Shown here one piece after another: positions 57,733-64,000 of a stretch of 64,000 nt of DNA (position 1 is the stretch's first letter; every line of letters starts with the position of its first letter). The position numbers and the translations under genes are program-made. The notes below the pieces were generated by a model. That model was not told the DNA's origin. It did not search any database and was given only the letters and a program-made list of their open reading frames with translations. Source of the stretch: Nocardioides sp. zg-1230 (lineage in GTDB: Bacteria > Actinomycetota > Actinomycetes > Propionibacteriales > Nocardioidaceae); assembly GCF_013155335.1 (NCBI RefSeq), contig NZ_JABJQZ010000008.1, forward strand, positions 186,001-250,000. Direction: 5' to 3'.

Positions 57733-58914
57733 TCAGCGCGCCCGGGCGGCCCGGGCACGCTCCACGACCGGACCGATGGCCTCGACGACGGCATCGACGT
57801 CGGCCGGGGTCGTGGTGTGGCCGAGCGAGAAGCGGAGCGAGTGCCTCGCCTGGTCAGGGTCGCAGCCCATCGCGAGCAGCACGTGGGACGGCTGCGGGAC
57901 GCCGGCGGAGCAGGCCGAGCCGGTGGAGCACTCGATGCCGCGGGCGTCGAGCAGCATCAGCAGGGAGTCGCCCTCGCAGCCGGGGAACCCGATGTGGGCG
58001 TTGCCGGGGAGCCGCCGAGGTCCCGCCGGCGCGCCGTGCAGGTGGGCGTCCGGCACGGCCTCGATGACGCGGCGCACCAGGTCGTCGCGCAGCGCGGCGA
58101 CCCGCACCGCGTGCTCGTGCTGGTGCTTCACCGACTCCTCGACGGCCGCGGCGAGGCTGGCGATCGCGGGCACGTCGAGCGTGCCACTGCGGATGTCGCG
58201 CTCCTGGCCACCGCCGTGCACGAGTGCGCTGACGGGCAGGTCGCGTCGTACGACGAGCGCCCCCACACCGTAGGGGCCGCCGACCTTGTGGCCGGTGAAG
58301 GTCAGCGCGTCGACGCCCGAGGCGGCGAAGTCGACGGGCACCTGCCCGAGCGCCTGCACGGCGTCGGTGTGGACGGGGATCCCGTGCTCGGCGGCGATCG
58401 CGACCACCTCGTCGATCGGCTGCAGCGAGCCGACCTCGTTGTTGGCCCACATCACCGACACCAGCGCGACGGATCCGGGGTCGCGGGCGACGGACTCCCG
58501 GAGGGCGCCGACGTCGAGGACGCCCTCGGACGACACGGGCAGCAGCTCCACCTCGGCGTGGTCGTACTCGGCCAGCCAGTGGAGCGGGTCGAGCACCGCG
58601 TGGTGCTCGACGGCGGTGGAGAGGATGCGCGTACGACGGGGGTCCTCGGCGCGCCGGGCCCAGAAGATCCCCTTCAGCGCGAGGTTGTCGGACTCCGTGC
58701 CTCCGGAGGTGAAGACGACGTCGCCCGGCCGGGCGCCGATCACGCCAGCGATGGTCTCGCGGGACTCCTCGACCACCCGCCGGGCGCCGCGGCCCGACGC
58801 GTGCAGCGAGCTGGCGTTGCCGACGCCAGTGAGCTGGCGCGTCATCGCCTCGATCGCGACCGGCAGCATCGGCGTGGTCGCGGCGTGATCGAGGTAGACG
58901 AGCGGACGGGTCAT
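57733..58914 (-). CDS. Cysteine desulfurase (IscS/NifS type)
   Basis: The 393-residue PLP enzyme takes sulfur from cysteine. Seen: VYLDHAATTPMLPVAIEAM, cofactor-binding AVEHHAVLDPLHWL, Schiff-base lysine in LTFTGHKVGGPYGVGAL, and the sulfur-carrying cysteine loop IECSTGSACSAGVPQPSHVL. The SxxxxCS loop and the neighbour mnmA suggest sulfur relay to tRNA. Start ATG 58914. Numbers of family members per genome vary, so I do not assign iscS or sufS. Confidence 0.93.
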   Translation of the reverse strand: MTRPLVYLDHAATTPMLPVAIEAMTRQLTGVGNASSLHASGRGARRVVEESRETIAGVIGARPGDVVFTSGGTESDNLALKGIFWARRAEDPRRTRILSTAVEHHAVLDPLHWLAEYDHAEVELLPVSSEGVLDVGALRESVARDPGSVALVSVMWANNEVGSLQPIDEVVAIAAEHGIPVHTDAVQALGQVPVDFAASGVDALTFTGHKVGGPYGVGALVVRRDLPVSALVHGGGQERDIRSGTLDVPAIASLAAAVEESVKHQHEHAVRVAALRDDLVRRVIEAVPDAHLHGAPAGPRRLPGNAHIGFPGCEGDSLLMLLDARGIECSTGSACSAGVPQPSHVLLAMGCDPDQARHSLRFSLGHTTTPADVDAVVEAIGPVVERARAARAR

Positions 58915-58987
58915 GACCTGCCAAGCCTACGGGGCCGGGCTGCGCCAACCCGCCCCGCGTGGCCACGTTCACACCTAGGCTCGCCCC

Positions 58988-60235
58988 GTGCGCGCTCCCC
59001 GGGCCTGGCTCGCCTGCCTCCTGCTGGTGCCCACCCTCGCGTGCGAGGCGGGCGGCCAACCGGCTGCCGACTCCCCCGCAGATGGCGGCCCTGCGCGGTC
59101 CGCGGCACCGGCCGCGACGGACGAGACGCTCCGCGCGGAGGCCCTCGCACTCGTGGACGAGCGCGAGCGGGCGCTGGCGGAAGGCGACCGGGAGGCGTTC
59201 CTCGCCACCGTCGACCCTGACGAGCTCACCTTCTCCGCGACCCAGGCGCGATGGTTCGACAACCTCGCCCGACTCCCCGTGGGGGACGTGTCCTTCGAGC
59301 TCGGCGACGAGGACGCCCTGGCCGACGACTTCGACGACGGCGAGCTGCGGCTCCCCGTCGACTTCACGATGCGGCTGCGCGGCTTCGACAGCCGCCCCGT
59401 CACCGACAAGATGGTGTGGACGTTCGTGCACAGCGACGACCACGTGCTCCTCGCCGGCGACCGCGACGAGCAGGTCGACCTGGTGAACGGGTGGATCCCG
59501 GCTCCGTGGGACCTCGCCCACATCGAGGTGCGCCGCTCCGGAGGAATCCTCGCGGTCTTCGACGAGGACACCAGCGAGCACGCCAGCTATGTCATGTCCG
59601 ACCTCGCCAACGCGACGGCGGTCGTCAGGCGTCACTTCCCGGACTGGCCGGGGCGCTACGTCGCGTACGGCACCTCCGACACCACCGCCATCGCCGAGAT
59701 GAGCGGCATGTCCGTCGACCAGACCGCCGGCGTGGCGTTCCCGGTGCTGGCGCGCCCCGACGGCCCGGTCGCCGCCTACCGGTTCGCCGTCAACCCGACC
59801 GTCGTCGGTGACGTCCTCGCGCGCGGCCTCGTGTTCCGCCACGAGCTGGCGCACGTCGCGCTGGGACCCACCGACGACCGCTCCCCGGTCTGGTTGATGG
59901 AGGGCGTCGCGGAGTACGTCGCCCGCTCGACCGTGCCCGTCGACGAGCGTCGCCGGATCGCCGCCCACCAGCTCGGCACCGCGTCCGCACGCACGCTCGA
60001 GCCGACCAGGAGCTTCTACCGGGACGACCCCACCCTCAGCTACAACCTGGCGGCGGTCGTGTGCGACTACGTCGCCACTACGAGGGGCGAGGCCGCGCTG
60101 TGGGACCTCGTCCGCACCTTCCGCACGGCCCGCATCTTCTCCTGGTCCCAGACCGAGGGCGTCGTGCGCCGCGAGCTCGGGCTCTCGACCACGGAGCTCA
60201 GCGCGCAGGCGCTCGCCTGGGCGAGGGCCGCCTGA
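58988..60235 (+). CDS. Lipoprotein with a gluzincin-type zinc peptidase domain
   Basis: The 415-residue protein has a lipobox (LLLVPTLACEAGG, Cys at about 19), an N-terminal helical/beta half with an NTF2-like look (about 40-170), and a C-terminal peptidase region with FRHELAHVALG and, 20 residues on, WLMEGVAEYVA: the HExxH plus downstream Glu of gluzincins. It is expected to sit on the outer membrane surface. The start is GTG 58988, next to GCCCCGTG. The substrate is unknown. The divergent cysteine desulfurase start is 73 bases away. Confidence 0.75.
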   Translation: MRAPRAWLACLLLVPTLACEAGGQPAADSPADGGPARSAAPAATDETLRAEALALVDERERALAEGDREAFLATVDPDELTFSATQARWFDNLARLPVGDVSFELGDEDALADDFDDGELRLPVDFTMRLRGFDSRPVTDKMVWTFVHSDDHVLLAGDRDEQVDLVNGWIPAPWDLAHIEVRRSGGILAVFDEDTSEHASYVMSDLANATAVVRRHFPDWPGRYVAYGTSDTTAIAEMSGMSVDQTAGVAFPVLARPDGPVAAYRFAVNPTVVGDVLARGLVFRHELAHVALGPTDDRSPVWLMEGVAEYVARSTVPVDERRRIAAHQLGTASARTLEPTRSFYRDDPTLSYNLAAVVCDYVATTRGEAALWDLVRTFRTARIFSWSQTEGVVRRELGLSTTELSAQALAWARAA

Positions 60236-60239
60236 GGCC

Positions 60240-60899
60240 TCAGGCCATCCGCGACAGCCAGGGGTGCCCGGGGTAGAGCCGGCCCACGGACGCGCGCAGC
60301 CACTCGCGCGGCGCCGGGTCCAGGAGCGGCCACGTCACCTCGAGGTCCCGGTCGTCCTTGGGCCGGTGCAGCGCGGCCTTGTAGAGCAGGGTGACCTCGG
60401 GACGCAGGTAGCGCACGCCGTCGCCGGCCACCCAGGTCACGTCGTCGACCGGGGCCACGTGGTCGGGATCGCGCTTGCTCGTCCAGAGACCGTCCTGGTC
60501 GGGCGTGATGACGAGGTCGATGATCCACGGGTCAGCGGCACTGCGCCGGACCCAGACCTGGCTCCGGACGTCGAGCACCTCGCGGTGGCGGTCGTTGAAG
60601 GGCCGAAGTGTGCCGCCGTGGTTGCTCCACAGGTTCCAGTCGTCCCCGACGTGCTCGCGGAAGGCGGTGAGGTCGCAGGCGAGGATCGAGAGGTCCACGT
60701 CCTCGTGCTCGCGGGCGTGGCCGGTGAACGCCTCCACGGACCAGCCGCCGACGATCCACCACGGCCGGTCGAAGCCCGCCATGAAGCGGATCAGGCCGTC
60801 CGGGTCCAGCGGTGCCCACGCCCCGTACCAGCGGTAGAAGTGCTCGTCCTCGGCCACCTCCTCGGGAGTCCGGTGAAGGGGCTCGCGCTGGTCGGCCAT
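60240..60899 (-). CDS. Nucleotidyltransferase resembling aminoglycoside 2''-adenylyltransferases
   Basis: The 219-residue protein has an early nucleotidyltransferase signature WWIVGGWSVEAFTGHAREHEDVDLSI, whose GGWS...DVD acidic pair would bind Mg-ATP, with a further Asp in WIIDLVITPDQDG and YLRPEVTLLYKAALHRPKDDRDL at the C-terminus. ANT(2'')-like and LinB-like proteins share this layout, and their distant relatives in chromosomes have other roles. A resistance function is not claimed. Confidence 0.65.
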   Translation of the reverse strand: MADQREPLHRTPEEVAEDEHFYRWYGAWAPLDPDGLIRFMAGFDRPWWIVGGWSVEAFTGHAREHEDVDLSILACDLTAFREHVGDDWNLWSNHGGTLRPFNDRHREVLDVRSQVWVRRSAADPWIIDLVITPDQDGLWTSKRDPDHVAPVDDVTWVAGDGVRYLRPEVTLLYKAALHRPKDDRDLEVTWPLLDPAPREWLRASVGRLYPGHPWLSRMA

Positions 60900-60931
60900 G
60901 CGCCGACGCTACCCGTGGGAGGGTGTCGGCC

Positions 60932-61272
60932 GTGCGCACCCACGAGCGCGCCGGCTACGACTGTCCCTTCTGCCTCATCCAGCGTGGCGTGCACGACGAG
61001 CGCAACCGGCCCGCCGACGTGGTGGCCGTGACGGAGCACGCCTACGCCCGGATCTCCCCGAAGTGGTGGCCGGCCAACGACGGCGCCGTGCTGGTGATCC
61101 CGCGCGCGCACCACGAGAACCTCTACGGCATCCCCACCGAGGCCGGTCACGCCGTGTGGGACCTCACGCAGCAGGTGGCCGTCGCGATGCGCGATGGGTC
61201 ACGCCCGCCCAGCGCACGCCGTACGCCGAGCGCCTCGCCGCCGTGCTCGAACTGCCCCGCGTCTTCGGCTGA
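60932..61272 (+). pseudogene. HIT-family gene broken by an internal deletion
   Basis: The start is normal: VRTHERAGYDCPFCLIQRG and LVIPRAHHENLYGIPTEAGHAVWDLTQQVAVAMRD, which match the first two-thirds of HIT proteins. At about 61190 the frame then shifts, and the tail WVTPAQRTPYAERLAAVLELPRVFG resumes in a different frame (stop at 61270-61272). The missing middle should hold the H-x-H-x-H catalytic triad, so some 45 to 50 codons appear deleted, and the remainder is out of frame. In the original frame translation runs to a stop at 61286-61288. HIT proteins are nucleotide hydrolases or transferases; this one should be inactive. A sequencing error could explain a shift, but not the missing block. 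Confidence 0.8.
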
Positions 61273-61284
61273 GCGCCCGCCGCC

Positions 61285-62418
61285 CTAGAGCACGACGAGG
61301 TCGTCGCGATGGATGACCTCGCGCTCGTACGCCGTCCCCAGCGCGTGCTTCAGCTCCCGGGTCGAGCGGCCGAGGAGGGCAGGCAGCTCGTCGGCGTCGA
61401 AGTTCACGAGTCCGCGGCCCACCACCGTGCCGTCGGGGTCGACCAGGTCGACCGCGTCACCGGCGACGAACGCCCCGCCCACGGCGGTGATGCCGGCCGG
61501 GAGCAGCGAGGCGCGGCGCTCGACGATCGCGCGGACAGCCCCCTCGTCGAGCGACAGCGTGCCCTGACCCGACGTGGCGTGCGCCAGCCACAGCAGCCGG
61601 GTGGGGCGGCGCTTGCCGGTCGCCTCGAAGTGGGTGCCGACGTCCGCGCCGGACAGCGCGGCCGCGGCCTGGTCGGCGGAGGTCAGCACGACGTCGATGC
61701 CGGCACCGGTCGCGATCCGGGCCGCGTCGACCTTGGTGGTCATCCCGCCGGTACCGACACCGGCGGCACCGGCCGACCCCACGGTCACCGCCTCGAGGTC
61801 GTCCTCGGAGCTCACCACCGGGACCAGCTGTGCGCCGGGGCGCGACGGCGGGCCGTCGTAGAGGCCGTCGACGTCGGAGAGCAGCACCAGCAGGTCGGCG
61901 TGCACGAGGTGGGCGACGAGCGCCGCCAGCCGGTCGTTGTCACCGAAGCGGATCTCCGACGTCGCGACCGTGTCGTTCTCGTTGACGATCGGCACGACAC
62001 CGAGCTCGAGCAGCTTGGCGAAGGTCTGGTGGGCGTTGCGGTAGTGCGCGCGCCGGGTGACGTCGTCGACGGTGAGCAGCACCTGGCCCGTGACGATGCC
62101 GTGCCGGGCGAACTCCTCCTGGTAGCGGTGCGCGAGCAGCCCCTGTCCCACCGACGCGGCGGCCTGCTGGGCGGCGAGACCACGGGGGCGACGCTTCAGC
62201 CCGAGGGGGGCGAGTCCCGCAGCGATGGCCCCCGACGACACGAGCACCACCTCGGCTCCGCCTCCGCGGGCGGCGGCGAGCACCTCCACCAGCTGCCGTA
62301 CGCGTGCCGGGTCGATCCCCCCGGCGGCGGTGGTCAACGACGACGAGCCGACCTTGACGACGATGCGACGGGCACCGTCGACCAGGCTCCCTCGCGTGGC
62401 CGAGCGGTCAGTCGTCAC
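61285..62418 (-). CDS. proB: Glutamate 5-kinase
   Basis: The 377-residue enzyme phosphorylates glutamate in the first step of proline synthesis. Amino acid kinase fold: RIVVKVGSSSLT at the N-terminus, VLVSSGAIAAGL, INENDTVATSEIRFGDNDRLAALVA, LLSDVDGLY, and a C-terminal PUA domain (about 285-377; SLLPAGITAVGGAFVAGDAV). GTG 62418 lies 11 bases inside the end of obgE and gives the usual N-terminus; longer frames upstream are only overlap with obgE. It follows obgE as in many actinobacteria. Confidence 0.95.
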   Translation of the reverse strand: MTTDRSATRGSLVDGARRIVVKVGSSSLTTAAGGIDPARVRQLVEVLAAARGGGAEVVLVSSGAIAAGLAPLGLKRRPRGLAAQQAAASVGQGLLAHRYQEEFARHGIVTGQVLLTVDDVTRRAHYRNAHQTFAKLLELGVVPIVNENDTVATSEIRFGDNDRLAALVAHLVHADLLVLLSDVDGLYDGPPSRPGAQLVPVVSSEDDLEAVTVGSAGAAGVGTGGMTTKVDAARIATGAGIDVVLTSADQAAAALSGADVGTHFEATGKRRPTRLLWLAHATSGQGTLSLDEGAVRAIVERRASLLPAGITAVGGAFVAGDAVDLVDPDGTVVGRGLVNFDADELPALLGRSTRELKHALGTAYEREVIHRDDLVVL

Positions 62419-63973
62419 TGCCGTCCCAGTCGGGGTCGTCCTTGCTGCCGATCTCGTAGGCCATCGGACCGACGCCGGAGCTGCCGGAGCTGCGGTTGGG
62501 GCCCTTCGTCCGGCGCTCCTCGTCGAGACGGCGGGCCACGTCGGCGCGGGCCTCCTCCTCCGACTTGGTCTCCATCGCCTCGGCGATGTCGCGACGCCGG
62601 TCGCGGGCCGGCCGGTCCTCGCGGAACCGCTCGTCCTCACCGCGTCGGCCGAGCATCTCGGCACCGGCCTCGATGCTGGGCTTGAAGTCGAAGACCACCG
62701 AGTTGTCGTCGGGGCCGATCAGGACCGCGTCGCCCTCCTGGGCGCCCATCTTCGCGAGCTTGAGCTCGACGCCCAGGCGGTTGAGGCGGTCGGCCAGGAA
62801 GCCCACGGCCTCCTCGTTGCTGAAGTCGGTCTGGCGCACCCAGCGCTCGGGCTTGGTGCCGCGCACCCGCCACCCCTCGTCGGTCGCGACGACCGTGAAG
62901 TCGTCGCCGCCGTCGACGGGCCGGGGCCGCAGCACGATGCGCTCCGCCTCGGCCGCCGGCGCGGCCTCCCGCGATGCCTCGACGATCTCGGCCATCGCGA
63001 AGGTGAGCTCGCGCAGCCCGGCTCCGGAGGCGGCGCTGACCTCGAAGACCCGCAGGCCGCGACCGCGCAGCTCCTCGACCACCATGTCCGCGATGTCCTG
63101 GCCGTCGGGGACGTCGACCTTGTTGAGGGCCACCAGCCGGGGCCGGTCCTCGAGGCCGCCGTAGCGGGCGAGCTCGCCCTCGATCACGTCGAGGTCGTCG
63201 AGCGGGTTGCGCCCGGGCTCGATGGAGGCGGTGTCGATGACGTGCACCAGCGCGGAGCAGCGCTCGATGTGGCGCAGGAAGTCGTGGCCGAGACCGCGGC
63301 CCTCGGCCGCACCCTCGATCAGGCCGGGCACGTCGGCGACCACGAAGGTGGTCTCGCCCGCGGTGACGACGCCGAGGTTGGGGATGAGGGTGGTGAAGGG
63401 GTAGTCGGCGATCTTGGGCCGGGCCCGCGAGATCGCGGCGATCAGCGACGACTTGCCCGCGCTCGGGAAGCCGACGAGGCCGATGTCGGCGACGACCTTC
63501 AGCTCGAGGCGTACGACGAGCTCGTCCCCGGGCTCACCCAGGAGGGCGAAGCCGGGCGCCTTGCGCTTGGAGGAGGCGAGGGCGGCGTTGCCGAGACCAC
63601 CGCGGCCGCCCTGGGCGACGACGAGGGTCGTCCCGTGCCCGACGAGGTCGGCGAGCACGTGGCCGTCGGCGTCCTTGACCAGGGTGCCGTCGGGGACGGT
63701 CAGGACCAGGTCCTTGCCGTTGCCGCCGTTCTTGTGGTCACCGGCGCCCTGACCGCCGTTCTCCGCACGGCGCTTGGGGCTGTGGTGGTAGTCGACGAGG
63801 GTGGTGACGCTGGTGTCCACCTGCAGGATGATCGACCCGCCCTGGCCGCCGTTGCCGCCGTCGGGGCCGCCGAGGGGCTTGAACTTCTCCCTCTTGACCG
63901 AGGCGACGCCGTTGCCGCCGCGGCCCGCCGCGAGGTGCAGCGTGGCCTGGTCGACGAACGTGGGGATGGCCAT
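62408..63973 (-). CDS. obgE: GTPase ObgE/CgtA (ribosome-associated)
   Basis: The 521-residue protein has the glycine-rich Obg fold (1-160; GGRGGLGNAALAS), the GTPase domain (G1 GFPSAGKSSL, G3 DVPGLIEGA, G4 NKVD), an OCT domain (about 345-430) and a long acidic-basic tail of about 90 residues with EEEARADVARRLDEERR. Obg helps assemble the large ribosomal subunit. ATG 63973 with AAGGAA upstream. In most bacteria rplU-rpmA lie just upstream, probably beyond the window edge. The downstream proB overlaps its end. Confidence 0.97.
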   Translation of the reverse strand: MAIPTFVDQATLHLAAGRGGNGVASVKREKFKPLGGPDGGNGGQGGSIILQVDTSVTTLVDYHHSPKRRAENGGQGAGDHKNGGNGKDLVLTVPDGTLVKDADGHVLADLVGHGTTLVVAQGGRGGLGNAALASSKRKAPGFALLGEPGDELVVRLELKVVADIGLVGFPSAGKSSLIAAISRARPKIADYPFTTLIPNLGVVTAGETTFVVADVPGLIEGAAEGRGLGHDFLRHIERCSALVHVIDTASIEPGRNPLDDLDVIEGELARYGGLEDRPRLVALNKVDVPDGQDIADMVVEELRGRGLRVFEVSAASGAGLRELTFAMAEIVEASREAAPAAEAERIVLRPRPVDGGDDFTVVATDEGWRVRGTKPERWVRQTDFSNEEAVGFLADRLNRLGVELKLAKMGAQEGDAVLIGPDDNSVVFDFKPSIEAGAEMLGRRGEDERFREDRPARDRRRDIAEAMETKSEEEARADVARRLDEERRTKGPNRSSGSSGVGPMAYEIGSKDDPDWDGSDD

Positions 63974-64000
63974 GGGATTCCTTGCTGTTGGTGGTGCTGA

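Noticed and set aside
60240..60899. Acquired aminoglycoside resistance gene
   Set aside because: Base composition matches its neighbours and there is no mobile element nearby, so a distant chromosomal nucleotidyltransferase is likelier.
63974..64000. End of rpmA upstream of obgE
   Set aside because: The 27 bases hold only the obgE ribosome site and leader; no rpmA coding sequence can be seen.

Overview
The window is 64 kb of very GC-rich, tightly packed DNA from an actinobacterium. The base composition, frequent GTG starts, many 1-4 bp ATGA/GTGA overlaps between genes, an ilvB attenuator of actinobacterial type, GatCAB, a long-form SerA and a fused NhaA-DsbA antiporter all fit this. The gene mix resembles Nocardioides and relatives; that genus-level guess is inference. 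I see no rRNA, tRNA, phage, insertion sequence or CRISPR array.

Region by region. 1-5.1 kb: the end of a LuxR-type regulator, a DUF2306 membrane protein, then a minus-strand run of a 46-aa small gene, leuB, ilvE and an NhaA-DsbA fusion. 5.5-13 kb: an O-methyltransferase, a gamma-glutamyltranspeptidase-like protein, a divergent YczE-like/MocR-like pair with a palindrome between them, serA, a YdeI-like protein and a FrnE-type DsbA protein. 13-18.7 kb: an NCS1 permease, a small ABM-like protein and ilvBNC (minus strand, order B-N-C), preceded by a complete attenuator: a 13-codon leader peptide with Ile-Leu-Val codons and a terminator. 18.7-25.5 kb: a pterin dehydratase/glyoxalase fusion, an S66 peptidase, a DUF6973-like protein, a chain of kynureninase, acetyltransferase, glyoxalase and dCMP deaminase-like genes, and ilvD. 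25.5-30.9 kb: an XRE regulator, an intergenic stretch with repeats, an SRPBCC protein, a BNR-repeat protein divergent from a PadR regulator, an EamA exporter and a PQQ-type sugar dehydrogenase lipoprotein.

30.9-39.3 kb is the most interesting region. A cobalamin riboswitch, with a hairpin that covers the ribosome binding site, precedes a five-gene operon: a secreted alpha/alpha-barrel protein, a wall-spanning membrane-anchored DUF4430 protein, an ECF T component, a double ECF ATPase and an S component. The two surface proteins look like separate counterparts of the alpha and beta domains of animal intrinsic factor/transcobalamin, which suggests a vitamin B12 capture-and-import machine for a Gram-positive envelope. 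A second secreted barrel paralogue lies just upstream as its own unit.

39.3-42.7 kb: gatC-gatA-gatB. 42.8-50.3 kb: a DMFase-like secreted protein, a lipoprotein and LCP-type protein pair, a NarL-type two-component system whose kinase carries a PDZ-like outer segment, and an RTX-repeat secreted protein. 50.3-55.6 kb: ligA, then a TetR regulator with tandem operators and its DHA2 efflux pump, and a small hydrolase. 55.6-64 kb: a short MetE-like methionine synthase, mnmA and a cysteine desulfurase (sulfur transfer to tRNA), a zinc-peptidase lipoprotein, a nucleotidyltransferase, a broken HIT gene that has lost its histidine triad, proB and obgE.

Branched-chain amino-acid synthesis is spread over four places (leuB-ilvE, ilvBNC, ilvD, plus serA for the serine branch). 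Cobalamin uptake could supply cobalamin-dependent enzymes elsewhere in the genome; the short MetE-like protein near 56 kb is a possible but unproven partner.
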